From Pectobacterium betavasculorum (GTDB lineage Bacteria > Pseudomonadota > Gammaproteobacteria > Enterobacterales > Enterobacteriaceae), in contig NZ_JQHM01000021.1 of assembly GCF_000749845.1 (NCBI RefSeq), positions 1 to 37,167 of the forward strand: a stretch of 37,167 nt of DNA, in the 5' to 3' direction. Positions 24,701-33,747 of the stretch are shown one piece after another (the first letter of the stretch is position 1; every line of letters starts with the position of its first letter). Below the pieces are notes generated by a model that had not been told where the DNA came from, made no database searches, and was given only the letters and a program-made list of their open reading frames with translations. The translations under genes were made by a program, and so were the position numbers.

Positions 24701-26236
24701 GTGCAGAGAAAACCGCTTAAAGGCGCGAGTCTGGCCTGGATGACCGTTGCTCTGTCGCTGGCAACGTTTATGCAGGTACTGGACTCCACCATCGCCAACG
24801 TCGCTATTCCGACCATCGCCGGTAATCTGGGTGCGTCCAACTCACAGGGAACGTGGGTCATCACCTCGTTCGGCGTCGCTAACGCCATCTCTATTCCTAT
24901 CACCGGCTGGCTGGCAAAACGGTTCGGTGAAGTCCGCCTTTTCCTATGGTCAACGGCACTCTTTGCGCTGACCTCCTGGCTGTGTGGTGTGTCCACCAGC
25001 CTGGAAATGCTGATTTTCGCCCGCGTCTTGCAGGGGATTGTCGCCGGACCGCTGATCCCGCTGTCACAGAGTTTGTTGTTAAGTAATTATCCCCCGGCAA
25101 AACGCAGCATCGCTCTGGCACTGTGGTCAATGACCGTGGTCGTCGCGCCGATCTGTGGCCCCATTCTCGGCGGCTGGATTAGCGACAACTATCACTGGGG
25201 GTGGATATTCTTCATCAACGTTCCGCTGGGCATCGCCGTGGTGTTTATTGCCTTGCAAACGCTGCGCGGGCGAGAAACCAAAACGGAGATCAAGCCGATC
25301 GATACCATCGGGCTGGCGTTGTTGGTCGTCGGTATCGGTAGCCTTCAGATGATGCTCGACCGCGGCAAAGAGCTGGACTGGTTTAACTCGACGGAAATCA
25401 TCACCCTAACAGTGGTGGCAGTGATTGCAATCGCGTTCCTGATTGTCTGGGAACTCACGGACGACCATCCGGTGGTGGATTTGTCCCTCTTTAAGTCGCG
25501 CAACTTTACCATTGGCTGCCTGTGTATCAGCCTCGCCTATATGTTCTACTTTGGAGCGATCGTGCTCTTGCCGCAGCTGTTGCAGGAGGTGTACGGCTAT
25601 ACCGCCACCTGGGCAGGGCTGGCATCCGCGCCAGTTGGGTTGATGCCCGTGCTGCTGTCGCCGATCATTGGTCGATTTGCACCGCATCTGGATATGCGCA
25701 AGCTGGTGACGTTCAGCTTTATTATGTACGCGGTCTGCTTTTACTGGCGGGCGTACACCTTTGAGCCGGGCATGGATTTCGGCGCATCGGCCTGGCCGCA
25801 GTTTGTACAGGGGTTTGCCGTCGCCTGCTTCTTCATGCCGCTGACGACCATCACACTGTCGGGTCTTCCGCCTGAACGTTTGGCGGCAGCATCAAGCCTG
25901 TCGAACTTTGCCCGAACGCTAGCAGGTTCAATCGGGACGTCGCTGACCACCACACTCTGGACACAGCGCGAATCGCTACACCATGCGCACCTGACGGAAT
26001 CTATCACGCCGTATAATCCAATAGCGCAGGAAACGTACCAGCAGCTTCAGGCAATGGGGATGAGCCAAACGCAGGCCTCGGCTTACATCGCAGAGCAGAT
26101 TACCGCACAGGGACTGATTATCTCCGCCAACGAGATCTTCTGGGCCGCGGCGGGCGTCTTTCTGGTGCTGCTGGTGCTGGTCTGGTTCGCTAAACCGCCC
26201 TTTACCACTGGCAGTGGAGGCGGAGGCGCGCATTAA
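24701..26236 (+). CDS. emrB: Multidrug efflux MFS transporter, DHA2 family
   Basis: This 511-residue, 14-helix proton antiporter is nearly collinear with E. coli EmrB (512). Diagnostic segments are FMQVLDSTIANVAIPTIAGN (motif D1), GWLAKRFGEVRLF (loop 2-3) and LWSMTVVVAPICGPILGGWI (motif C). The start is GTG at 24701, preceded by GGAG with six bases of spacing. With EmrA and TolC it expels hydrophobic uncouplers and antibiotics such as nalidixic acid and thiolactomycin. The Gly-rich end GSGGGGAH is also in E. coli. A convergent hairpin follows. Confidence 0.95.
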   Translation: MQRKPLKGASLAWMTVALSLATFMQVLDSTIANVAIPTIAGNLGASNSQGTWVITSFGVANAISIPITGWLAKRFGEVRLFLWSTALFALTSWLCGVSTSLEMLIFARVLQGIVAGPLIPLSQSLLLSNYPPAKRSIALALWSMTVVVAPICGPILGGWISDNYHWGWIFFINVPLGIAVVFIALQTLRGRETKTEIKPIDTIGLALLVVGIGSLQMMLDRGKELDWFNSTEIITLTVVAVIAIAFLIVWELTDDHPVVDLSLFKSRNFTIGCLCISLAYMFYFGAIVLLPQLLQEVYGYTATWAGLASAPVGLMPVLLSPIIGRFAPHLDMRKLVTFSFIMYAVCFYWRAYTFEPGMDFGASAWPQFVQGFAVACFFMPLTTITLSGLPPERLAAASSLSNFARTLAGSIGTSLTTTLWTQRESLHHAHLTESITPYNPIAQETYQQLQAMGMSQTQASAYIAEQITAQGLIISANEIFWAAAGVFLVLLVLVWFAKPPFTTGSGGGGAH

Positions 26237-26244
26237 AACCAATA

Positions 26245-26276
26245 GGGAGCCTGACACTAATTCAGTTCAGGCTCCC
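26245..26276. terminator. Bidirectional hairpin between emrB and the DszC-like gene
   Basis: GGGAGCCTGA and TCAGGCTCCC form a perfect 10-bp stem around a 12-base loop in the gap between two convergent genes. The T-rich tail (TTGGTTTT) lies on the leftward side, so it best serves the leftward gene. Confidence 0.65.
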
Positions 26277-26287
26277 ACATACGGCAC

Positions 26288-27499
26288 TCAAACGTAAAGG
26301 CGAGGTTCGGGATAATGGCCGGTCAGAAACCATAGCCCGACATTTCTTACCTTGTATTCTGTAGGGTTATGTAGCGTATGGACACGAACATTACGCCAGA
26401 AGCGATCGAAGCCGTGACTCCGCGTAGCCGAACGGGCTCCCATCACTTCAAATATGGCAGACGTTGCCTCCAGAGCGACCTTTCCAGCAAAAACGTTGGC
26501 GGATGCAATAACTCTGGCCTGTTCACCGCGGCGGGTAAAACTCAGTACTTCTCCCTGACGCCAAAGGTCATCTAGTGCGCGATCTGCCTTTTCCACCAGC
26601 AGGGAGGCTGCTTCCGTTTGCGTCCACAGTTCGCCGTAAACACGCTGCACCCACGGATCCTGATAATGAGCCTCAAAACCAGAATCAACCCACGGGCGAC
26701 TCTGCGTCATGGTATAGTGACGTGCCGCTTCAAGTGCGCCCAATGCCGATCCAATAAATACACTGGATAGTACGCTTTGGCTCATTTGCGGTAGCAGCGT
26801 CGCCATCGCCAGATCTTTTGTCGTGCTCATCTCTACCCGTTCTTCAGGAAAAATAAGCACATCGTGAAAACGCACGGAACCGCTACCCGTTTGCGTCTGC
26901 CCAAAGCCGTCCCAGTCCCCCACAATCTCAACACCCGAGCGATCGGCTGGGATTACCGCATAATGCCGTTTCCCGCTTTCACGATCGTCCCAACCAATAT
27001 ACAGCCTATCGGCAACGTGTGAGCCGCTGGAAAAGGGACGAAACCCATTGAGCACATACCCGCCATCCTGCGTTTCCCCCATTAACGTCGGGGATAATGA
27101 ACTGACAGCATTCCCCCAGATCCAGTCATTTTCCGCCGTAGATCGTTGCAATTGTTCATTGAGTTCGGTGTTCCCCCCCAGATGCGGCAAGTTCATCACC
27201 AGACTGTGGTAACCAAATAGGTGTGCTATGGAACCATCCACCTTCGCGAATTCACGGGTGATCCCCAACACCGTTGACCACGAGTGCCCATAGCCGCCCC
27301 ATGCTGTCGGGATCATCGTTTTAAGCAACCCACTGTGCTTTAACATCGCTATTTGTTGCGTAGGCGTACCGCCTTGACGATCACGTTCAGGTGCATCAAC
27401 CGACAAACAAGCCGCTAACTGTTTAGCTACGGTCAATAACTCGTCAGCAGCAGGTTTTTTTGTTTTAACCGCTGGCCATTCGCTCTTCAGTATTGTCAT
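26288..27499 (-). CDS. Acyl-CoA-dehydrogenase-fold flavoprotein, DszC/SfnC-like
   Basis: The 403-residue protein resembles flavin-dependent monooxygenases of the acyl-CoA dehydrogenase fold (dibenzothiophene monooxygenase DszC, SfnC) more than true acyl-CoA dehydrogenases. Seen: LLKTMIPTAWGGYG near the N-terminus, then IAHLFGYHSL, NGFRPFSSGS in the middle beta domain, and a C-terminal helix bundle with ATSAIFEVMGARSATRSHGF and RFWRNVRVHTLHNP, a pattern common in the DszC group. ATG 27499 with AGAGGAT upstream is preferred; a GTG ten codons earlier is the alternative. It is a lone gene, so the substrate is unknown: a sulfur compound or an aromatic are possibilities by family only. Confidence 0.65.
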   Translation of the reverse strand: MTILKSEWPAVKTKKPAADELLTVAKQLAACLSVDAPERDRQGGTPTQQIAMLKHSGLLKTMIPTAWGGYGHSWSTVLGITREFAKVDGSIAHLFGYHSLVMNLPHLGGNTELNEQLQRSTAENDWIWGNAVSSLSPTLMGETQDGGYVLNGFRPFSSGSHVADRLYIGWDDRESGKRHYAVIPADRSGVEIVGDWDGFGQTQTGSGSVRFHDVLIFPEERVEMSTTKDLAMATLLPQMSQSVLSSVFIGSALGALEAARHYTMTQSRPWVDSGFEAHYQDPWVQRVYGELWTQTEAASLLVEKADRALDDLWRQGEVLSFTRRGEQARVIASANVFAGKVALEATSAIFEVMGARSATRSHGFDRFWRNVRVHTLHNPTEYKVRNVGLWFLTGHYPEPRLYV

Positions 27500-27643
27500 C
27501 CACTTATCCTCTGTGTGTGCCGATATCACTCTTGCTTTCCTTGACTACCTTGTAATCATCAGCAAATTTGTCTTGTTGTGCAAGATTGCTGTAACCGAGG
27601 TTTACCGTTTGCAACAATAGCGGGACGAGGACATAACAGATAA

Positions 27644-28084
27644 TCAGAAAGCGACACAGACAGGGGCATCAATCCGCATGACGGATTCCTGCGCGAAACG
27701 TGATTTGTAGATGGTACGCAGCGCTTCGATATCGCGCTCTTTATCAGCGCCATGAATCAACATCAGCGCCTTGCTGTTCTCTCGGGCAACCAGTCCATTG
27801 TTCCCCAGCCACTGTCCTTTGGCATCAAACACCGTCAACCCTTCTTTAAAGCGTGGCGTCACCTCACCGTCCAGAAATGCTTTCCACTCGGCGTCAGAAA
27901 TCACCGGGCCAGCAGGACGATTCAAACCAAAATACAGCGTGGTCTGTACCTGCTTATCACCTTTCTGGCACGCATCTGCAACGGGTGAAACGTCAACAGC
28001 GGTAGATGAGCGCGAAAGCGAGTTGCAACCGCTTGCCAGCAACGCGCCCAACAGTAACGATACCGCGATAACTTTCTGCTTCAT
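27644..28084 (-). CDS. DUF3574 lipoprotein
   Basis: This is a small exported protein of unknown function. MKQKVIAVSLLLGALLASGC is a lipoprotein signal with cysteine 20 as acylation site. The DUF3574 core follows: TLYFGLNRPAGPVISDAEWK, GEVTPRFKEGLTVFDAKGQW, and a C-terminal SRFAQESVMRIDAPVCVAF. I prefer ATG 28084 (146 residues) because it puts the signal at the N-terminus; an ATG five codons upstream is also possible. It sits downstream of yfiF in the same direction, but a strong palindrome separates them. Confidence 0.7.
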   Translation of the reverse strand: MKQKVIAVSLLLGALLASGCNSLSRSSTAVDVSPVADACQKGDKQVQTTLYFGLNRPAGPVISDAEWKAFLDGEVTPRFKEGLTVFDAKGQWLGNNGLVARENSKALMLIHGADKERDIEALRTIYKSRFAQESVMRIDAPVCVAF

Positions 28085-28111
28085 CAATCGTTCTCTCATC
28101 CATGGTGTGCC

Positions 28112-28137
28112 TTCTCAGAGGGGGGCCCCCCTGAGAA
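28112..28137. other. G6C6-centred palindrome between yfiF and the DUF3574 gene
   Basis: TTCTCAG, A, GGGGGG, CCCCCC, TGAGAA reads as a near-perfect 26-base palindrome with one unpaired base. Folded, it would be a very stable stem. No T run follows leftward, so it may be an mRNA-processing or boundary structure rather than a standard terminator. Confidence 0.5.
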
Positions 28138-28150
28138 TTGACACGTGATA

Positions 28151-29302
28151 TCAGGCTTGATTCTGTCGCCACCACTCGGACAGCAAAATGCCCGTTGCGA
28201 CCGAAATATTCAGACTTTCAACTTTACCGGTACCGCCGATAGAGACTTTTACATCACCCTGTTGCCAGGCGCTATCAGACAGACCATCGCCCTCCTGGCC
28301 CAGCACGATCACGGTTTTCGCCGGAAGCGTCGCTTGCGACAATGCCGTACCTTTATGGCTGGAGGTGGTCACGATGGTATAGCCTGCGTTACGGAACTCC
28401 GCCAGCACAGACAGGAAATCGTCAGCGTTAATCGCTTTAACGTGTTCCGCGCCGCCTTCTGCCGTGCGTACCGCAGCACCGGACTCCAGCAGCGCCGCAT
28501 CCTGAACCAAGACACCTTTCACGCCGAAATGTGCACAGCTACGCATAATGCCGCCGAGATTGTGCGGATTACCCACATCTTCCAGCGCCAATACACAGTC
28601 ATTCTCATCAGCCGTTTTCAGGTATTCACGCACATCCAGTCCCTGACGCTTTTTAATCAGGAAACAAACACCGCCGTGGTGTTCGGTGCCGGAAGCCTTA
28701 ATCAGCTCATCTTCTTCCACAACGTGGTAGGCCTTGCGGTTTGCCGCCATCCAGCGCAGTGCATCGCGGAAACGCGGCGTCACTTCTTGCAGGAACCAGG
28801 CACGAACAATCACCTCTGAGCGGTTTTTAAACAGCGCCTGACAGGCGTTCTCGCCGTAGACTCGTGTTTCTTCCTGACGCTGGCGACGCAGTTGCTCAGG
28901 ATCGATCTGGCTCTTGCCAGTAATACCGCCGTGATCCGGCGTATCGCTCTCGCTTGGCCCGCGAGACACGGTTTTCCACGGTGATTCATAACCACCAGCG
29001 TCTTCACCACGCGGGCGACGAGGCTTGTCGCTGCTGCGTTCGTTACGATCTTTATTGCCCCACGGCGTTTTCGCACTGCTATCACCCTCGCGGGACGGAT
29101 TTTCACGCGCATAACGCGGGTTAACATCACGCGGATGCTTTGGTTTCTCACGCTGATCGCGAGAGCCACCACCATCACGTCGATCGCCACGACGATCTTT
29201 ATCAGCAGGACGCTTGTTTTTATTGTCTTTCTCGCCCTCATCATCACTGCGGACGTACATCACACGGACTTTGCCGCTTTTACTATTGAATGAATCGCTC
29301 AT
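28151..29302 (-). CDS. yfiF: TrmH/SpoU-family RNA methyltransferase YfiF
   Basis: This SPOUT-class putative rRNA/tRNA 2'-O-methyltransferase is homologous to E. coli YfiF (345 residues). Here it has 383, the extra length lying in a disordered N-terminal region (about residues 20-135) rich in D, R, K, E and G. The substrate-binding L30e-like domain runs about 145-215 ([20 protein letters not shown]), and the knot about 225-380 with [30 protein letters not shown] and [20 protein letters not shown] 29302 is preceded by GGTGGAG, six bases away; an in-frame GTG four codons earlier is less likely. The RNA target is not established. Confidence 0.9.
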   Translation of the reverse strand: MSDSFNSKSGKVRVMYVRSDDEGEKDNKNKRPADKDRRGDRRDGGGSRDQREKPKHPRDVNPRYARENPSREGDSSAKTPWGNKDRNERSSDKPRRPRGEDAGGYESPWKTVSRGPSESDTPDHGGITGKSQIDPEQLRRQRQEETRVYGENACQALFKNRSEVIVRAWFLQEVTPRFRDALRWMAANRKAYHVVEEDELIKASGTEHHGGVCFLIKKRQGLDVREYLKTADENDCVLALEDVGNPHNLGGIMRSCAHFGVKGVLVQDAALLESGAAVRTAEGGAEHVKAINADDFLSVLAEFRNAGYTIVTTSSHKGTALSQATLPAKTVIVLGQEGDGLSDSAWQQGDVKVSIGGTGKVESLNISVATGILLSEWWRQNQA

Positions 29303-29551
29303 TGTTTTCTCCACCTACGCGCTGGGCGCGAAGATTACCTTATGTACACCCGCTTAGCCACACGCTTGTGGTAAAAGAGCGCTAACAGTCAGAAGCTATT
29401 GTAGCTATTGAGCAAACCACGTTGTTGCCATAATGTCTCCCCACCATAATTTATTCACGCTTTAGCACCGTGTCGTTGACCTTCCAATGCCGCATTGCGC
29501 GCATTTTATCAGCGATACCTCTATTTTAGCCCTTTTATCTGAGGCTCTGTT

Positions 29552-29971
29552 ATGAATACGGTATGTGGATCTTGCCAAACAACCAATCGCCTGCCAGAAG
29601 AGCGTGTTGATGACCATGCAAAATGTGGCCGCTGCGGAGAAACCTTATTCAGCGGTGACGTTACCAATGCCACGGAAGCGACGCTCGATAAACTGTTACA
29701 GGACGATCTTCCCATCGTGATCGATTTCTGGGCTCCCTGGTGCGGTCCCTGCGTCAACTTCGCCCCAGTATTTGAAAACGTCGCACAGGAGCGCAGCGGG
29801 AAAATCCGCTTTATTAAAGTCAATACCGAAGCCGAGCCGTCACTCAGCGCCCGTTTCCGTATCCGCAGTATTCCAACGTTAATGATCTTCAAACAGGGCC
29901 AGATGGTCGACATCCTCAACGGGGCACTACCAAAAGCACAATTTGAAAGCTGGCTGGATGAATCGCTGTAG
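29552..29971 (+). CDS. trxC: Thioredoxin 2 (zinc-binding)
   Basis: The 139-residue protein has an N-terminal zinc-binding domain, C5-x2-C8 (VCGSCQ) and C25-x2-C28 (KCGRCG), followed by a thioredoxin fold with the active site WCGPC (C64, C67) in [15 protein letters not shown] and the cis-proline loop RSIPTLMIF. It reduces cytoplasmic disulfides and is part of the OxyR oxidative-stress response in E. coli. It is divergent from yfiF across a 249-base gap, as in E. coli, and followed by tapT in the same direction. Confidence 0.96.
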   Translation: MNTVCGSCQTTNRLPEERVDDHAKCGRCGETLFSGDVTNATEATLDKLLQDDLPIVIDFWAPWCGPCVNFAPVFENVAQERSGKIRFIKVNTEAEPSLSARFRIRSIPTLMIFKQGQMVDILNGALPKAQFESWLDESL

Positions 29972-30116
29972 AGAAACACGGTAGAAATGTGGGGCATTAT
30001 TGCCCCGCCTCTTTTGGTCACCCCGTCTGTCGATTAGAATGTTGTCTTTCTGAACTGGCTTCACAAAAATGAAAAGAAGCGGGTTCGTTGCAGAATCTCA
30101 TGGCGTCACTAATTTC

Positions 30117-30869
30117 ATGATCAACCGCCCATCCACGGCAAACCATGCTTTCATCGGAAACAATGCCGTACTCCGCCTGCGCCAACAACGTCTTGAGCAG
30201 TCAACCAAACCATTTCGCGCACGCGGCTGCCGCGTAGTACGCTGCCAGCAGTGTTTATTACCCGCAACCAACTGCCTGTGTCACACCATTGAGCCACAGC
30301 AATCCCGCAGCCGCGTCTGTCTGGTGATGTTTGATACCGAGCCGTTAAAACCCAGTAATACCGGACGCCTCATCGCTGATATTCTACCCGACACACAGGC
30401 ATTTCGCTGGTCACGCACCGAGCCCGATCCCCAGTTGCTTGCGACTCTTCAAGACCCAGATTTTCAGCCGTATCTCGTCTTCCTTGCCGATGCCGCTGAA
30501 GAAGGGCGTCAGGTGTTTCAACGGCTTCCCGCATCAGAAAAGCCCGCGCTGTTTGTCTTGCTCGATGGCACCTGGCCGGAAGCGCGTAAAATGTTCCGTA
30601 AAAGCCCTTATCTGGACAATCTGCCGATCCTGTCGCTGAATGTAGAGACGCTGTCTCGCTATCAACTACGTGAAGCAAGCAGCGCAGGACAGCACTGCAC
30701 CGCCGAGATTGCCATCGCCCTGCTCGCACAGGCGGGGGATATTGTCGCGGCCGACGCGCTATCACAGCATTTTGATCGTTTCCGCCGACACTATCTGGCG
30801 GGGAAACCACACCATAGTTTGCAGGAAAGTTTACCCATCGTCACAGCACAACCCGTAGAAAGCGTTTAG
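30117..30869 (+). CDS. tapT: tRNA-uridine aminocarboxypropyltransferase (DTW domain)
   Basis: This is the homologue of E. coli YfiP/TapT (232 residues), which transfers a 3-amino-3-carboxypropyl group from S-adenosylmethionine to U47 of several tRNAs. Seen: the cysteine cluster RCQQCLLPATNCLC, MFDTEPLKPSNTGRLIADIL, and the DTW signature LDGTWPEARKMFRKSPYLDN. The start is uncertain. The frame is open from ATG 30069 (266 residues) and ATG 30117 (250 residues); neither has a Shine-Dalgarno, and the E. coli start would fall further in, where no start codon exists. I prefer 30117. It is followed by pat after 32 bases. Confidence 0.87.
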   Translation: MINRPSTANHAFIGNNAVLRLRQQRLEQSTKPFRARGCRVVRCQQCLLPATNCLCHTIEPQQSRSRVCLVMFDTEPLKPSNTGRLIADILPDTQAFRWSRTEPDPQLLATLQDPDFQPYLVFLADAAEEGRQVFQRLPASEKPALFVLLDGTWPEARKMFRKSPYLDNLPILSLNVETLSRYQLREASSAGQHCTAEIAIALLAQAGDIVAADALSQHFDRFRRHYLAGKPHHSLQESLPIVTAQPVESV

Positions 30870-30901
30870 TATCAAAGGGGATTGATGTGAAGGAGTGACG
30901 C

Positions 30902-33550
30902 ATGAGCCAGCGCGGATTGGAAGCACTGTTACGCCCTAAGTCTATCGCCGTTCTCGGCGCGTCAGAAAAACCGGGACGAGCCGGTTTTCTGATGATGAAA
31001 AACCTGTTGGACGGCCATTTCAGCGGCCCCGTGCTACCTGTCACGCCAAAATATCGTGCCGTTTGCGGCGTGCTGGCCTACCCCACTGTCGCCAGCCTGC
31101 CCATGACGCCCGACCTTGCCGTGATCTGTACCAATTCCAGCCGTAATCTAACACTGTTAGAGGAACTGGGACAGAAAGGCTGCAAAACCGTCATCATCCT
31201 CTCCGCACCGCCGACCCAGTTCAGCGAATTAAAAGCCTGCGCTATGCGCTACCATATGCGTCTGCTTGGCCCCAACAGCCTCGGGCTGCTCGCGCCCTGG
31301 CAAGGCCTGAATGCCAGCTTCTCCCCCGTTCCGATTATGAAAGGAAAACTGGCATTTATTTCTCAGTCAGCCGCCGTTTCCAACACCATACTGGACTGGG
31401 CACAGCAGCGTGGCATCGGCTTTTCCTATTTTATCGCTTTGGGCGACAGCCTGGATATCGATGTCGACGATCTGTTAGATTTCTTGGCTCGCGATGGCAA
31501 AACCAGTGCGATTTTGCTGCATCTGGAACACATCAGCGATGCGCGCCGTTTCCTTTCCGCTTCCCGTAGCGCCTCCCGAAATAAACCGATACTGGTGATA
31601 AAAAGCGGGCGTAGCCAGCAGGCACAGCAGTTGCTGAATGACCATCGCCACGGTCTGGATGCCGCCTACGACGCAGCCATTCAACGCGCAGGCTTACTGC
31701 GGGTGCGGGACACACATGAGCTTTTTTCCGCAGTGGAAACCTTAAGCCACCTACGGCCGCTGCGTGGTGAACGCTTGATGCTGGTGAGCAATGGCGCATC
31801 GCCCGCCGCACAGGCGCTGGATCAGCTCCTCAGCCGACAAGGCAAGCTCGCACAGATCAGCGATACGACCCGACAAGCGCTACAGGAAGTGCTGCCGCAA
31901 ACCGTCGCTATCGGTAATCCACTCGATCTACGTGATGACGCGACCGCGGCCCGCTATCTGGCGGCAGTCTCTGTGTTGCTCGATAGCGATGAAATCGATG
32001 CACTCTTAATTATTCATGCGCCCAGCGCTGCCGCCCCTAGTACTGATTGTGCCGCGCAGTTGATTACACTCTTTCAGCAACATCCGCGTGGGAAAAGAAT
32101 TGCGCTGCTGACCAACTGGTGCGGTGAGTTTTCCTCTCAGGAAGCGCGGCGCTTGTTTAACGACGCAGGCATTCCGACCTATCGCACGCCGGAAGGCGTG
32201 GTGACAGCATTTATGCATATCGTCGAATATCGACGTAATCAAAAACAGCTCAAGGAAACGCCGGCACTCCCTCTGAATTTAGGCATCAATGCCAGCCAGG
32301 CACATGCGCTGATCCATCAGGCGCTATCAGATGGCGTGACTCAGCTCGACACGCATGAAGTCCAGCCGATTTTGCAAGCCTATGGTTTGAATACGTTACC
32401 CACCTGGATTGCTGGCGACAGTGCCGAAGCCGTTCACATCGCTGAGCAAATTGGCTATCCGGTCGCGATTAAGCTGAGATCGCCAGATATCCCGCATAAA
32501 TCGGAAGTTCAAGGGGTCATGCTATATCTGCAAACCGCCAGAGAAGTCCAGCAGGCGGCAGATGCGATTCTTGACCGGGTGAAACGCACCTATCCGCAGG
32601 CACGCATTTACGGCCTGTTAGTACAGAGCATGGCAAATCGTGCAGGTGCGCAGGAGCTCAGGATTGCCGTTGAACAGGATCCCGTTTTCGGTCCGCTGAT
32701 TATGCTGGGAGAAGGCGGCGTTGAGTGGCGAGAAAAGCAGGCTGCTGTCGCACTGCCTCCGCTGAATATGACACTCGCTCGCTATTTAGTACTGCAAGCA
32801 GTGAAAGGCGGTAAGATTCGAGAATACAGCGCACTGCATCCGCTGGATATTCCCGCGCTCAGCCGCTTGCTGGTTCAGGTTTCCAACCTGATTCTCGACT
32901 GCCCTGAAATTTCCCGGCTAGACATACATCCTCTACTTGCGTCCGGAGATACATTTACATTGCTCGATGTCACGCTGCATCTGACGCCGTTCAGTGGCGA
33001 TCCGCAGTCAAGGCTGGCAATCCGCCCTTATCCACATGAGCTGGAAGAAACGGTTATCCTCAAAAATAGCGATACCTGCCTGTTCCGGCCGATTTTACCG
33101 GAAGATGAACCGCTGCTCAGTTCGTTCATCGCAAGAGTGACGAAAGAAGATCTGTATTACCGTTATTTCAGCGAAATTAATGAATTTACTCACGAAGACT
33201 TAGCCAATATGACACAAATTGACTACGATCGTGAGATGGCATTCGTTGCCGTGCGCCAGCGTGGTAAAGAAACGGAAATTATTGGCGTGACGCGCGCAAT
33301 TTCCGATCCTGATAATACCGATGCGGAATTTGCCGTGCTGGTGCGATCCGATCTAAAAGGGCTGGGCCTTGGCAGACGACTGTTGGAAAAGCTGATTGAT
33401 TACGCTCGGACGCATGGTCTCTCCCGCTTGACTGGCATCACCATGCCGCATAACCAAGGCATGATTCAACTGTCCAAAAAGCTCGGTTTTCACCTCGATG
33501 TCCAATTAGAAGAGGGGATTGTGACGCTGGAATTGCTGCTGAAAGACTGA
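30902..33550 (+). CDS. pat: Protein lysine acetyltransferase Pat (PatZ/YfiQ)
   Basis: The 882-residue enzyme (E. coli 886) joins an NDP-forming acyl-CoA synthetase-like part to a C-terminal GNAT domain. Layout: CoA-binding Rossmann region about 1-130 (SIAVLGASEKPGRAGFLMMK), succinyl-CoA-ligase-like region about 145-470, ATP-grasp about 480-700 (GYPVAIKLRSPDIPHKSEVQ), and GNAT about 725-880, with the acetyl-CoA loop VRSDLKGLGLGRRLLEKL near residue 815. It acetylates lysines, classically acetyl-CoA synthetase, shutting it off; the synthetase-like part is a regulatory acetyl-CoA sensor. GAAGGAG precedes the ATG. Order trxC-tapT-pat-pssA matches E. coli. Confidence 0.95.
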   Translation: MSQRGLEALLRPKSIAVLGASEKPGRAGFLMMKNLLDGHFSGPVLPVTPKYRAVCGVLAYPTVASLPMTPDLAVICTNSSRNLTLLEELGQKGCKTVIILSAPPTQFSELKACAMRYHMRLLGPNSLGLLAPWQGLNASFSPVPIMKGKLAFISQSAAVSNTILDWAQQRGIGFSYFIALGDSLDIDVDDLLDFLARDGKTSAILLHLEHISDARRFLSASRSASRNKPILVIKSGRSQQAQQLLNDHRHGLDAAYDAAIQRAGLLRVRDTHELFSAVETLSHLRPLRGERLMLVSNGASPAAQALDQLLSRQGKLAQISDTTRQALQEVLPQTVAIGNPLDLRDDATAARYLAAVSVLLDSDEIDALLIIHAPSAAAPSTDCAAQLITLFQQHPRGKRIALLTNWCGEFSSQEARRLFNDAGIPTYRTPEGVVTAFMHIVEYRRNQKQLKETPALPLNLGINASQAHALIHQALSDGVTQLDTHEVQPILQAYGLNTLPTWIAGDSAEAVHIAEQIGYPVAIKLRSPDIPHKSEVQGVMLYLQTAREVQQAADAILDRVKRTYPQARIYGLLVQSMANRAGAQELRIAVEQDPVFGPLIMLGEGGVEWREKQAAVALPPLNMTLARYLVLQAVKGGKIREYSALHPLDIPALSRLLVQVSNLILDCPEISRLDIHPLLASGDTFTLLDVTLHLTPFSGDPQSRLAIRPYPHELEETVILKNSDTCLFRPILPEDEPLLSSFIARVTKEDLYYRYFSEINEFTHEDLANMTQIDYDREMAFVAVRQRGKETEIIGVTRAISDPDNTDAEFAVLVRSDLKGLGLGRRLLEKLIDYARTHGLSRLTGITMPHNQGMIQLSKKLGFHLDVQLEEGIVTLELLLKD

Positions 33551-33672
33551 TCGCAGGATGTGACATGGCTCTTGCAACAGCAATGGTGATGACAGCCGAC
33601 GGCAAAACAGGCTCACAACGGCTGGAAAGTAATGGTACTATCGCCTATTCGGCTACTCCTTAACTTTTGATA

Positions 33673-33720
33673 ATGACCAGAAGGTCATATACCCTAGTGC
33701 AGCTTTACGTATGGGGTATA
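33673..33720. promoter_or_regulatory. Two nested dyads in the pssA promoter region
   Basis: ATGACC-AGAA-GGTCAT (33673-33688) is a perfect inverted repeat, and TATACCC (33688-33694) faces GGGTATA (33714-33720) across 19 bases. Both lie just upstream of pssA and could be operator or leader-structure elements; no factor is recognised. Confidence 0.3.
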
Positions 33721-33747
33721 AACTGATGAGAGAAGAAACGCACTGTG

